From Arthrobacter sp. H-02-3 (GTDB lineage Bacteria; Actinomycetota; Actinomycetes; Actinomycetales; Micrococcaceae), in contig NZ_PYUI01000007.1 in assembly GCF_003097355.1 (NCBI RefSeq), positions 147,914 through 211,913 of the forward strand: DNA of 64,000 nucleotides, given 5' to 3'. How positions within the stretch are numbered: the first letter of the stretch is position 1; every line of letters begins with the position of its first letter. The notes under the pieces are model-generated. The model saw only the letters and a program-made list of their open reading frames with translations, was not told where the DNA came from and made no database searches. Positions 38,928-49,134 of this stretch are shown here, piece by piece. The translations under genes were made by a program, and so were the position numbers.

Positions 38928-40001
38928 TCACCAACCGCCGCGCGTCGGCGTATGTCCCTTTCGGGCATCGTCGGGCATTGCCATTTCGGCCCGCAGGCCC
39001 AGGAGCCGGATCGGACGGCCGGCTTCGATTCCGGCTGCGAGGTCCAAGGCCCGCGCGAGGATTTCGTTCCGGTCGAATGTCTCGGGAATCTTCCTCGCGT
39101 GGGTCGTGGTGAGGAACGGCGCGTACCGAACCTTGAGGGTCAGCCCAATCACGGGCCGTCCTTCGGCCACAACATCCTCAAGGACACGCGCCGTCAGCTC
39201 CCTCACGGCGTCGTCCACCTGGGCGGGCTCGGTCAGGTCGCGCTGGAAGGTGGTCTCCCGGCTATGCCCGCGGGCAACCCACGGGGTATCGTCCACAACG
39301 CTGGTGCCGTCCCCGCGTCCGAGCTCCGCGTACCAAGGACCCATTCTGGGGCCGAACTCCGGGACCAGGACCTGGGGCTCGGACGCGGCGAGCTCGGCCA
39401 CTGTGTTGATGCCGAGTTTGGCCAGGCGGCCCGACACTTTGGTTCCGACGCCCCACAGGTCCTTGGTGGGCCGACTGCCCATGACATCGAGCCAGTTCCC
39501 GGCAGTGAGGCGGAAGACGCCGGCCGGCTTGCCGAACCCGGTAGCGACCTTTGCCCGGACCAGCGTGTCGCCGATGCCCACGCTGCAATGCAGCCGCGTT
39601 TGCTCCAGGACAGCGGCCTGCACCTGCCGGGCGTAGGCCTCCGGATTCTCCGTCTCCGTGCCTACAAAGGCTTCATCCCAACCCAGCACCTGCACGGTGG
39701 CGCCGGGCTGCGCGCGCAGGGTAGCCATTACCGTTTCAGACGCCGCGAGGTAAGCCTCCTGATCGACGGGCAGGATCACAGCGTCGGGCACTTTCCGGGC
39801 CGCAATGCGTAAGGGCATTCCGGAACCCACGCCGAACGCCCTGGCTTCGTAGGATGCGGTCGACACCACAGCTCGTTCCGTGGGGTCGCCCCGACCGCCG
39901 ACAATGATCGGCTTGCCCGCAAGCTCCGGCCGCCGGAGCACTTCGACCGCCGCGATGAACTGGTCGAGATCGACGTGCAGCACCCACCGGATTCCGCTCA
40001 C
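38928..40001 (-). CDS. Y-family DNA polymerase IV, DinB2-like
   Basis: Translesion polymerase of 357 residues. The first catalytic motif reads HVDLDQFIAAVE (Asp11, Asp13) and the second GWDEAFVG, in place of the usual SIDEAF; the metal-binding Asp/Glu residues are kept. At the position that aligns with the aromatic steric gate of E. coli DinB (Phe13) and Dpo4 (Tyr12) there is Ile16. Mycobacterial DinB2 has Leu there and readily incorporates ribonucleotides, so this protein probably belongs to that branch. The little-finger part begins around residue 235. GTG at 40001 is the preferred start; an upstream open extension lacks similarity. Confidence 0.88.
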   Translation of the reverse strand: MSGIRWVLHVDLDQFIAAVEVLRRPELAGKPIIVGGRGDPTERAVVSTASYEARAFGVGSGMPLRIAARKVPDAVILPVDQEAYLAASETVMATLRAQPGATVQVLGWDEAFVGTETENPEAYARQVQAAVLEQTRLHCSVGIGDTLVRAKVATGFGKPAGVFRLTAGNWLDVMGSRPTKDLWGVGTKVSGRLAKLGINTVAELAASEPQVLVPEFGPRMGPWYAELGRGDGTSVVDDTPWVARGHSRETTFQRDLTEPAQVDDAVRELTARVLEDVVAEGRPVIGLTLKVRYAPFLTTTHARKIPETFDRNEILARALDLAAGIEAGRPIRLLGLRAEMAMPDDARKGHTPTRGGW

Positions 40002-40235
40002 GCCACCAGTCTGCCCTAAACATCCCTGGCAAGCATCGGCTCTCCACCGGGCTTGGCCGCGGAGACTGCGGCGTCCTGACCTTGCCTCGGAACGCATGGG
40101 TTGCAAGACAACTCAAAGTCCCGTCGAGCAACACCAAGCGGTGAAAAGGGGTGCGCCCTCATTCCTGCCCCTGACCTGCGCATTCATTGTCGGAAACGGT
40201 GTCTGGGCACTACACTCGGCGACGGGGGAGCGGGG

Positions 40236-41432
40236 ATGGGGGTAGCGATGGTCGTTCCAAGTTCAGGGGATCACTTCCGGGAGGATGATTTGCCGACCCG
40301 CATTCGTGCGCTGCGGATGCCGGGCTGGGCTGGCGCGGCCCTCGGTGCGGGCCTGCTGGCGCTCGCGGTCGCGGCGGTAGCCGGCTCGATCCTGGTCAAC
40401 GAGCGCGACAGCACGATCATCGCGGCCTGGGCGGAGGCGCTCATCATGGCGGGGGCAATCATTTTCGCGGTCTTCGGCGCCGTCCTGCTCTGGTACGCCG
40501 GCGAGTGGGTCACGCTCACGCCGGACGCGGCGATCGTGACGAAGGCGTTCCTCGCCCGGGCCAGGGTCGATCGCACGCAGCTTGAAGACTTCCACCCCTA
40601 TCCCCACCGGTACGCCGGGCGCGGGGGCATCCAGTACCGGATGGTCCCGACCTTCACCTTTAGGGACCCGTATGGCCGGCTCCGGGACTTGCCGCTGCCG
40701 TTTCTGGCCTACTGGAACTACGTTGGGGGCGCGGAAGCCCCCTTGCCGCCGCGCGCCGCGCACATCGAGGCATGGGCTCGCGCGGCCGGCAGCCCGTACT
40801 CGAGAACTGTGTACACAGGCGCTGTGCCGAACACGCTCTCGATGCACCGACAATCCGTGAGGACGGGTCTGCTGCGCCGGGCACGCGTGGCGGCAATCCT
40901 CATCCCGATGGTCTCGATTGGGCTCGGCCTGGCCCTCGGCTTCGGTCTCGGACCGGTCGCCAAAGCCTTCGGCGGGCATGACCGCAGCTTCGACGCCCAA
41001 ACGAACCGCACCGGCATCCGCGACCTCGACGACGCCCTCACGCCCGCCGTAACCGCCTACCAGTGGCGTGCGGAGCAGTTCAAGCCCGGCACAAGAGACT
41101 TCAGCTTCTTCCCGACCCTGCGGTCACTGCCGTCCGCGCCGTACACGGTCCGATACTTCATCCGCGACCCCGCGCAGCGCGGCACAGACCTCAGTCCCCC
41201 GGAGCAGAAGTATGGCCGAATCATCTCGGAAGGGGCGATTTCCGTAACGAGCCCCACGATCGAGTTCGCGCTCGACCACGACGCAAGCATCTTCACCTTC
41301 GAGGTCTACGTCACCGACGACCACGGCCACACGACGCTCAACTCCGAGCTCTACAGGAACATCGCCGCCAATCCGGCACGGACGCCGACGCCGAATCCGG
41401 CACGGACGCCGGCACCGACGCCGACATCCTGA
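40236..41432 (+). CDS. hypothetical membrane protein with three TM segments
   Basis: The 398-residue protein has hydrophobic segments at about 31-53, 64-88 and 207-230. Between the second and third lies a soluble part (TLTPDAAIVTKAFLARARVD onward) resembling a PH-like membrane domain. After the third comes an outer region (about 240-380) containing the immunoglobulin-like strand pattern ISVTSPTIEFALDHDASIFTFEVYVTDDHG. The C-terminus is a Thr/Pro repeat (ARTPTPNPARTPAPTPTS), probably wall-spanning. The function is not recognised. Start ATG at 40236 follows GGGGAGCGGGG; ATG at 40248 is the alternative. It is divergent from dinB. Confidence 0.65.
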   Translation: MGVAMVVPSSGDHFREDDLPTRIRALRMPGWAGAALGAGLLALAVAAVAGSILVNERDSTIIAAWAEALIMAGAIIFAVFGAVLLWYAGEWVTLTPDAAIVTKAFLARARVDRTQLEDFHPYPHRYAGRGGIQYRMVPTFTFRDPYGRLRDLPLPFLAYWNYVGGAEAPLPPRAAHIEAWARAAGSPYSRTVYTGAVPNTLSMHRQSVRTGLLRRARVAAILIPMVSIGLGLALGFGLGPVAKAFGGHDRSFDAQTNRTGIRDLDDALTPAVTAYQWRAEQFKPGTRDFSFFPTLRSLPSAPYTVRYFIRDPAQRGTDLSPPEQKYGRIISEGAISVTSPTIEFALDHDASIFTFEVYVTDDHGHTTLNSELYRNIAANPARTPTPNPARTPAPTPTS

Positions 41433-41550
41433 GAGCGACGCGTCGCGCGGTCGGAACGCCTTGTCGCATCCCGCTAGTGCCTCATCAGGGGGCCATCCCC
41501 ATGGCTGTCCGGGGCGCCCGCCCAGCAGGGCAGGCGTCCCGGACCGCGGA

Positions 41551-43480
<1,930 letters not shown>

Positions 43481-43545
43481 GTCGTAGATGAAGCTACCAC
43501 GCGCCGCCGGACGGCTGTCCAGTGTGACGCGGCCGACGCAGCGAC

Positions 43546-44649
43546 ATGGGGACTACCCTTGATGCCATGACCGGCATCATCGAATTCAGCGGCCCCGTCC
43601 TTGCCGGGCCGGACACGGTACGCCACGGCCTCTGGTCCGTCGACGGCCGGCTCACGTTCCACCGGCCCGGCGCCGCGCCGGAGCGCGTGCTGGATGGCTG
43701 GGTCATTCCCGGGCTGGTGGACGCACACTGCCACATCGGCCTCGGCCCGGGCGGAGACGTTGCCGAGGACGCCGCGGAGACCCAGGCCGTCACGGACCGC
43801 GACGCCGGGACCCTCCTGGTCCGCGATGCCGGCGCCGTCCACGACACGCGCTGGCTCCAGCAGCGCACGGACCTTCCGCGGATCATCCGCGCCGGCCGGC
43901 ACATCGCCCGCACCCGGCGCTACCTGCGCGGCTTCGCCGTCGAGGTGGAACCGGACGGCCTGGTCGAGGCCGTGCGGAAGCAGGCCCGTGCCGGCGACGG
44001 CTGGGTCAAGCTCGTGGGGGACTGGATCGACCGCGACGCCGGCGACCTCGCCGCCAGCTTTCCGGCCCGGACGGTCAAGGATGCCGTCCAAGCCGCCCAT
44101 GATGAAGGGGCCCGCGTCACCGCGCACTGCTTCGCCGAAGACACCCTCGATGACATGCTCGACGCCGGGATCGACTGCATCGAGCACGCCACCGGCCTGC
44201 TGCCGAGGCACCTGCCGCGCTTCCTCGAACAAGGCGTCCCGATCGTGCCCACGCTGATCAACATCGCCACGTTCCCGGACATCGCGGCGCGGGCGGAGGC
44301 CAAGTTCCCCCGCTATGCGGCCCACATGCGCTCGCTGTGGGAGCGGCGCGCGGAGCGGGTTCTCGAAGCCCACGAGGCCGGGGTGGCCATCTATGCCGGC
44401 ACCGATGCCGGCAGCGTGATCAGGCACGGCCGGATCGTGGACGAGATCCGGGCCCTGCACGCCGCCGGGCTGTCCGCCGCGGCTGCCCTCGGCGCTGCCA
44501 GCTGGTCCGCGCGGACCTGGCTCGGCGCGGACGGCATCACCGAAGGGGCCAGTGCCGACGTACTGGTGTGCGCGAAGGACCCCCGACAGGACCTCGGGAC
44601 CCTGGCCGGACTGAAGCACATTGTCCTGCGGGGCCGGCCAACCCGTTAG
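43546..44649 (+). CDS. metal-dependent amidohydrolase
   Basis: A TIM-barrel amidohydrolase of about 367 residues. The metal ligands are visible: HCH in GLVDAHCHIGLG (His61, His63), a His in ARVTAHCFAED, a His in CIEHATGLL and an Asp in YAGTDAGSV. The small beta domain formed by the N- and C-termini carries EFSGPVL and DVLVCAKDP. This pattern resembles the imidazolonepropionase/prolidase-like branch, but the substrate is unknown. ATG at 43546 or ATG at 43567 could be the start; the second gives MTGIIEF. It is divergent from the thiC riboswitch. Confidence 0.82.
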   Translation: MGTTLDAMTGIIEFSGPVLAGPDTVRHGLWSVDGRLTFHRPGAAPERVLDGWVIPGLVDAHCHIGLGPGGDVAEDAAETQAVTDRDAGTLLVRDAGAVHDTRWLQQRTDLPRIIRAGRHIARTRRYLRGFAVEVEPDGLVEAVRKQARAGDGWVKLVGDWIDRDAGDLAASFPARTVKDAVQAAHDEGARVTAHCFAEDTLDDMLDAGIDCIEHATGLLPRHLPRFLEQGVPIVPTLINIATFPDIAARAEAKFPRYAAHMRSLWERRAERVLEAHEAGVAIYAGTDAGSVIRHGRIVDEIRALHAAGLSAAAALGAASWSARTWLGADGITEGASADVLVCAKDPRQDLGTLAGLKHIVLRGRPTR

Positions 44650-44656
44650 GAATAAA

Positions 44657-44668
44657 TTGAAGCTTCAA
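44657..44668. promoter_or_regulatory. perfect palindrome TTGAAGCTTCAA before the VOC gene
   Basis: The 12-bp palindrome sits where a -35 box would fall, with TAATAC/TACTAT 12-15 bp downstream, and 63 bp before the VOC start. Spacing and symmetry resemble MarR-family operators, many of which control VOC dioxygenase-like genes. No MarR gene is present in the window. Confidence 0.5.
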
Positions 44669-44731
44669 GTAATTTAATACTATGCAAGGTCACCGAAAGC
44701 CCGGTGGCCACCGAACCCCCGGAGAGTTTCA

Positions 44732-45607
44732 ATGACCGCAGAAGCCAGCACCCAGGATCTCCTTCCTGCCGCACTCACCATGGGCACCGTGATGCTCAAG
44801 GTCGGCGACATGAAGCTCATGACCGACTACTACCAGCGCGCCCTCGGCCTGGACATCGTGGCCGAACAGGACGGCGGACTCTACCTTGGCCGCCGGCAGA
44901 AGCCCCTGGTCCACCTGGCGCCCGCCCCGGGCTTGAATCTGCCCTCCCGCGGCGAAGCCGGGCTCTTCCACACCGCCCTCCTCTTCGAGGACCAACACTC
45001 CCTGGCGGCCACCGTTGCCAGCGCGGCCCAGTACGAGCCCCAGTCCTTCACCGGCAGCGCGGACCACCTCGTCAGCGAGGCCTTCTACTTCAACGACCCC
45101 GAAGGCAACGGCATCGAGCTGTACTGGGACCGGCCGCGGCAGGACTGGTCCTGGGAAGGCAAGAACGTCGTCATGGACAGTCTGGCGCTGCCGCCGCAGC
45201 GCTACCTGCAGCAGCACCTGACCGAAGAGTCCCTGAGCGGCCAGCGCGAGGCGGCCGCCGGCGTCGGGCACGTGCACCTGCAGGTGGGCGACGTCCACAC
45301 GGCGCATGAGTTCTATGTCGGCACCCTGGGCTTCGAAAAGACCGCGGGCTGGCATGGCCAGGCCCTGTTCGTCTCGGCCGGCGGCTACCACCACCACATG
45401 GCCATGAACGTCTGGAACAGCCGCGGCGCCGGCCCCCGACGCGACACCCTGGGCCTGGGCGAGGTGCTCATCGAAGTGCCCTCCGGTGACGACGTCGGTT
45501 CCCTGGCTGACCGCCTCAAGGTGGCCGGCGTCGACTCGCACCACACCGGCGCCGAGCTCCGCTTCGAGGACCCGTGGCGCAACCGCATCCGCGTAGCCGT
45601 GCGCTAA
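44732..45607 (+). CDS. VOC-superfamily protein (CatE/MhqO-like)
   Basis: The 291-residue protein has two vicinal-oxygen-chelate modules. The first starts GTVMLKVGDMKLMTDYYQRALGLDI and ends YFNDPEGNGIELYWDR; the second starts GHVHLQVGDVHTAHEFYVGTLGF and ends FEDPWRNRIRVAVR. Tandem VOC modules with His and Glu metal ligands are typical of ring-cleavage dioxygenases and of quinone-response proteins such as MhqO or YfiE/CatE. The substrate is unknown. GGAGAG lies 8 bp before the ATG and a MarR-type palindrome overlaps the putative promoter, so induction by a phenolic or quinone compound is a reasonable guess. Confidence 0.82.
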   Translation: MTAEASTQDLLPAALTMGTVMLKVGDMKLMTDYYQRALGLDIVAEQDGGLYLGRRQKPLVHLAPAPGLNLPSRGEAGLFHTALLFEDQHSLAATVASAAQYEPQSFTGSADHLVSEAFYFNDPEGNGIELYWDRPRQDWSWEGKNVVMDSLALPPQRYLQQHLTEESLSGQREAAAGVGHVHLQVGDVHTAHEFYVGTLGFEKTAGWHGQALFVSAGGYHHHMAMNVWNSRGAGPRRDTLGLGEVLIEVPSGDDVGSLADRLKVAGVDSHHTGAELRFEDPWRNRIRVAVR

Positions 45608-45613
45608 GGGCGG

Positions 45614-45905
45614 GCTGTTCGCTGAACATGTCCAGCGTTAACAGCTCCCCGCTGGACATGCACGCTGTTCGGTGAACATGTCCAGCGTTCACAGTTCCCC
45701 GCCGGACATGCACAGCGTCCAATGACAGGACCGCTGGACATGTCCATCGGTCGCGGCCGCCCGCTGGACATGCCCGCTGTTCGCTGAACATGTCCAGCGT
45801 TCACAGCTCCCCGCCGGACATGCACGCTGTTCGCTGACAGGACCGCTGGACATGTCCATCGGTCGCGGCCGGGAATGGACATAGCGGCCATATGTCCATT
45901 GCTCA
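45614..45905. repeat. array of about 50-bp hairpin repeats centred on CATG
   Basis: Units starting GCTGTTCG occur at 45614, 45664, 45776 and 45826 (spacings 50, 112, 50). ACATGT cores lie at 45626, 45676, 45738, 45788 and 45850, twice within the perfect palindrome GGACATGTCC. In unit 1 CATGTCCAGCG (45627-45637) pairs perfectly with CGCTGGACATG (45650-45660). Units 2 and 3 have the same hairpin with one mismatch. All three minus-strand frames are largely open because the repeats lack stops, but no convincing gene is present. The full non-coding interval is 45608-46085. Confidence 0.8.
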
Positions 45906-45956
45906 CGGTCAGGGGAGGGCATGTCCACGGGCGGGGCCAGATGACGCGCAGTCCGG

Positions 45957-45985
45957 CACGGTCACCGAGGACACGGTCACCGAGG
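45957..45985 (+). repeat. 15-bp tandem duplication
   Basis: CACGGTCACCGAGGA is followed directly by CACGGTCACCGAGG, just after the CATG hairpin array and before a further GGCATGTCCAGCG half-unit. Confidence 0.7.
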
Positions 45986-46085
45986 GCATGTCCAGCGGCC
46001 GGGGCGCGGCTGCGCTGAAGCGATTAGGCTGAAGCGACGCCAAAAACAGCGGCCAAGCGCCGCCAGACATCTAAGGACCAGCTGC

Positions 46086-46523
46086 ATGGGATTTACCGAA
46101 ATCTTTGTGTCCACCCACGACGCCGCCCTCAAACGCGCCGGCGCGCTCGAAGCGGGCGGCGCGGCCGCCCCGGACGCCGTGCGCATCCCGGACATCAGCG
46201 ACTTCGAGGTCGAACGGCTCGGCGACCTCGCCGGAGTGGCCGTGCACGCCCCGGGCGCGGACTACGAACTGGCGATGGTGGACGTGGCCAGCGACTCCCT
46301 GCTCGGCGTCCCCTCCGCCATGGTCCGGACGCTCGCGGAACTGCTCACCTACGAAACCGAGGGGGAGGGCGACGTCCTCGAGGACGTTGCGGCCAACTGG
46401 GCCGCCGAGGAGGACATGCCCTTCGGTGCGGACCAGGCCCGGGCTTATGTCCGCCGGATCGCCGAACTGGCCGCCGGAATTGACCCCGCCACCAAGTCCG
46501 GTCTCTACGTCTGGACGTCCTGA
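46086..46523 (+). CDS. hypothetical protein (145 aa)
   Basis: A small acidic soluble protein beginning MGFTEIFVSTHDAALKRAGALEAGG, with the segment RIPDISDFEVERLGDLAG, an Asp/Glu-rich helix TYETEGEGDVLEDVAANWAAEED and the ending SGLYVWTS. I do not recognise the family. Codon bias and position between the repeat array and rpsP suggest a real, expressed gene. No signal peptide or membrane segment is visible. ATG at 46086; no strong Shine-Dalgarno. Confidence 0.7.
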   Translation: MGFTEIFVSTHDAALKRAGALEAGGAAAPDAVRIPDISDFEVERLGDLAGVAVHAPGADYELAMVDVASDSLLGVPSAMVRTLAELLTYETEGEGDVLEDVAANWAAEEDMPFGADQARAYVRRIAELAAGIDPATKSGLYVWTS

Positions 46524-46709
46524 CCGGACGGCCAGGCCGTGTCAAGTCGAAATCCTGCCGGTCATCTGGCACAATGAACAGGTACTCGATCTGCGTGGCC
46601 CCTCTCTCCGCGTCCGGATCTTGTCCTTTAGAACCCCCTAGTACGGCCCGCCCCACGGGTGCAGAACGCCGGGCTCGACCCCGTTTCAGAAACAGGAGTG
46701 ACCACAAAA

Positions 46710-47135
46710 GTGGCCGTAAAGATTCGCCTTAAGCGCTTCGGTAAGATGCGCGCACCGTACTACCGCATCGTCGTCATGGACGCACGCTCCAAGCGTGATG
46801 GCCGTGCCATCGAAGAGATCGGCAAGTACCACCCGACCGAAGAGCCCTCGTACATCGAGGTCGACACGGACCGTGCCCAGTACTGGCTCGGCGTCGGCGC
46901 ACAGCCGTCCGAGCAGGTTGCCGCGATCCTCAAGATCACCGGTGACTGGCAGAAGTTCAAGGGTCTCCCGGGCCAGGAGGGAACCTTGAAGACGAAGGCT
47001 CCCAAGGCTGCCTTCGTTACGCCGGAAAAGGGTTCCGTGATCATCCCGGAAGCCATCACCAAGAAGGCCAAGAAGGACGAAGCTGCCGAGGCTCCCGCCG
47101 ACGCCGCCGAAGCAGAGACCACCGAGGCTGAGTAA
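46710..47135 (+). CDS. rpsP: 30S ribosomal protein S16
   Basis: The protein starts [26 protein letters not shown], the conserved S16 N-terminus, and has EEIGKYHP and [16 protein letters not shown]. Actinobacterial S16 carries a C-terminal extension, here Lys-rich then Ala/Glu-rich ([19 protein letters not shown]), giving 141 residues. The start is GTG at 46710; an open frame further upstream (from 46659) is judged to be leader. It heads the rpsP-khpA-rimM-trmD-rplS group. Confidence 0.96.
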   Translation: MAVKIRLKRFGKMRAPYYRIVVMDARSKRDGRAIEEIGKYHPTEEPSYIEVDTDRAQYWLGVGAQPSEQVAAILKITGDWQKFKGLPGQEGTLKTKAPKAAFVTPEKGSVIIPEAITKKAKKDEAAEAPADAAEAETTEAE

Positions 47136-47136
47136 A

Positions 47137-47379
47137 TTGCTGGCAGAAGCGCTCGAACACCTGGTCCGCGGGATTGTTGACAGCCCCGAGGACGTCAAGG
47201 TCAGTGCGAAGAACAACCGCCGCGGGGAAACCCTCGAGGTGCGCGTTCATCAGGACGACCTCGGACGGGTGATCGGCCGGCAGGGCCGGACCGCACGCGC
47301 ACTGCGCACTGTGGTTGCGGCGCTGGCGGACGGCGAGCCGGTCAGGGTCGACGTCGTCGACACGGACCGCCGCCGCTAA
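47137..47379 (+). CDS. khpA: KH-domain RNA-binding protein KhpA
   Basis: An 80-residue single KH domain with the GxxG loop in VIGRQGRTARALR and the N-terminus LAEALEHLVRGIVDSPEDV. KhpA binds RNA, usually with KhpB, and affects cell division and translation in Gram-positives. TTG start at 47137, one base after the rpsP stop, implying coupled translation. A hairpin follows before rimM. Confidence 0.93.
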   Translation: MLAEALEHLVRGIVDSPEDVKVSAKNNRRGETLEVRVHQDDLGRVIGRQGRTARALRTVVAALADGEPVRVDVVDTDRRR

Positions 47380-47405
47380 CGCGTTCAGCATTACTTGTCT
47401 TTAGC

Positions 47406-47440
47406 CCGGCCCCTTCACCAGATAATGGTGGAGGGGCCGG
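47406..47440 (+). terminator. hairpin between khpA and rimM, possible attenuator
   Basis: A 15-bp stem with one mismatch (47406-47420 with 47426-47440) and a GATAA loop is followed by ACTGTTTT. It has terminator form but lies inside the conserved rpsP-rimM-trmD operon, so partial termination is likely. Confidence 0.65.
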
Positions 47441-47489
47441 ACTGTTTTCCGCGCCAACCAACCCCGACCCACCCCGAACAGAGGAACAG

Positions 47490-48077
47490 ATGCAGCTCCA
47501 GGTCGCACGAATCGGCAAACCCCATGGCATCCGCGGCGAAGTGACCGTCCAGGTGCTCACCGATGCGCCCGGCGACCGCTTTGTCCCCGGTACGCAGTTC
47601 ATCGTGGAACCCGCGTCCTCCGGGCCGCTGACGGTGTTCAGCGCCCGCTGGAACAAGGACATCCTGCTGCTGGCCTTCGACGAGATCGAGACCCGCAACC
47701 AGGCCGAGACCTTGCGCGGGGCCAAGCTGTTCATCGAGACCGAGGACATCGGCGCCGACGACGACGATGAAGGCTGGTACGAGCACGAGCTCGTGGGCCT
47801 GGACGTCCGGGTGGGCGGCAACGTGGTGGGCAAGGTCTCCGGACTGCACACGATGCCCGTCCAGGACCTGCTGGTGGTCACCACGGCCGCGGGTCAGGAG
47901 GTCCTGGTCCCGTTTGTCGAGCAGATCGTGCCGGAGGTCAACGTGGGGGACAAGTACCTGGTGGTCACCCCGCCGCCCGGACTCTTCGAGGTCAACGCGG
48001 ACGAGTCCGCTGACGAGCCGGCCGCCGGGAACCAGCCGGCTGGAGAACGCGGCACCGAGGCCGGGAGCAACGCGTAG
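47490..48077 (+). CDS. rimM: ribosome maturation factor RimM
   Basis: RimM helps assemble the 30S head with S19. The N-terminal beta-barrel starts MQLQVARIGKPHGIRGEVTVQVLTDAP and the PRC-barrel part contains YEHELVGLDV, VGKVSGLH and LLVVTTAAGQEVLVPFV. A C-terminal tail of about 30 residues (NADESADEPAAGNQPAGE) is low complexity. It is followed immediately by trmD with no intervening base. Confidence 0.95.
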   Translation: MQLQVARIGKPHGIRGEVTVQVLTDAPGDRFVPGTQFIVEPASSGPLTVFSARWNKDILLLAFDEIETRNQAETLRGAKLFIETEDIGADDDDEGWYEHELVGLDVRVGGNVVGKVSGLHTMPVQDLLVVTTAAGQEVLVPFVEQIVPEVNVGDKYLVVTPPPGLFEVNADESADEPAAGNQPAGERGTEAGSNA

Positions 48078-48899
48078 ATGAGAATCGACGTCGTCAGCAT
48101 CTTCCCGGAGTATCTGGCCCCGCTGGAACTGTCCTTGATCGGCAAGGCCCGTCAGGACGGCCTGCTGGACCTGCGGGTCCATGACCTGCGGGACTTCACG
48201 ACCGACCGGCACCGCACGGTCGACGACACGCCCTATGGTGGCGGCGCCGGGATGGTCATGAAGCCCGAGCCCTGGGCGCAGGCCCTCACCGCCGTCGCGG
48301 CCGAGGGGTCCGGGGACGCTGCGGGTGCCGGGGATTCCGGGGATGCCCGCAAGCCGGTGCTGATTGTCCCGTCGCCGGCGGGGGAGCGGTTCACCCAGGC
48401 CACCGCCCATCAGCTCGCGGAGGAGGAGCAGCTGGTCTTCGCCTGCGGCCGGTACGAGGGCATCGATGAACGGGTCCTGGAATGGGCGGCGGACCACTTC
48501 ACGGTGCGCCCGATGAGCCTGGGGGACTATGTCCTCAACGGTGGCGAGGTCGCCGTGCTGGCGATGGTTGAGGCAATCGGGCGCCTGCTGCCCGGCGTCG
48601 TCGGCAATCCCGAGTCCCTCGTGGAAGAGTCCCACTCGGACGGGCTGCTGGAGTACCCCGTCTACACGAAGCCCTCCAGCTGGCGGGACCGGGACGTCCC
48701 GGCAGTGCTGCTGAGCGGCAACCACGGCAAGATCGCCCAGTGGCGCCGGCACGAGCAGTACCGGCGCACCGCCGAACGCCGCCCTGATCTGCTCGCCGAA
48801 TTCGACGCCGGCAAACTGCCCCGCGCGGACCGCACGGCCTTCGCCGACCTGGGGTACGACGTCGTCGACGGCCGGCTCAAGCGGCGTCCGGACGCCTAG
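48078..48899 (+). CDS. trmD: tRNA (guanine(37)-N1)-methyltransferase TrmD
   Basis: TrmD methylates N1 of G37 next to the anticodon, preventing frameshifts. The protein shows [41 protein letters not shown] and the SPOUT trefoil-knot region [11 protein letters not shown] and [14 protein letters not shown], which binds SAM. A Gly/Ala/Asp insertion (about residues 77-92) after ALTAVAAEG is specific to this lineage. Length 273 aa. ATG abuts the rimM stop. Confidence 0.96.
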   Translation: MRIDVVSIFPEYLAPLELSLIGKARQDGLLDLRVHDLRDFTTDRHRTVDDTPYGGGAGMVMKPEPWAQALTAVAAEGSGDAAGAGDSGDARKPVLIVPSPAGERFTQATAHQLAEEEQLVFACGRYEGIDERVLEWAADHFTVRPMSLGDYVLNGGEVAVLAMVEAIGRLLPGVVGNPESLVEESHSDGLLEYPVYTKPSSWRDRDVPAVLLSGNHGKIAQWRRHEQYRRTAERRPDLLAEFDAGKLPRADRTAFADLGYDVVDGRLKRRPDA

Positions 48900-49134
48900 C
48901 CGAGGGGATTGGGCTAACCCGCACCAAATGTGGCAAAATTAGTCCTTGTGCCTGCTGGGTTGCGAACCTGCCACAGGGGGAGCGCTACCAACAGCCCGGC
49001 ACCCCGGTCCCGTCTATTCCTGACAGGGCCGGATTGACAAACTTTCGGCGGACAATTCCGGGCGGCAAACGCCCCCTGGCCTGGCCGCCGTAACCCAACG
49101 TGAGTGACCTGTGGCGTTCACCAGGAGTGGATCA
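48900..49134 (+). other. 235-bp leader region before rplS
   Basis: No gene is seen. The region contains TTGACA at 49034 without a well-spaced -10, an earlier A/T-rich stretch (GGCAAAATTAG, about 48930-48942) that could be a -10, and a small GGGCG/CGCCC hairpin. A ribosomal-protein leader function is possible but not shown. Confidence 0.35.

Noticed and set aside
45614..45905. CRISPR array
   Set aside because: Units are irregularly spaced, the intervening sequences are themselves repeats and not unique spacers, and no cas gene is nearby.
45516..45928. Three overlapping minus-strand open frames with repeated peptides in the hairpin array
   Set aside because: All three frames are open only because the DNA repeats lack stops. 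The peptides are repetitive, starts are poor and there is no family similarity.
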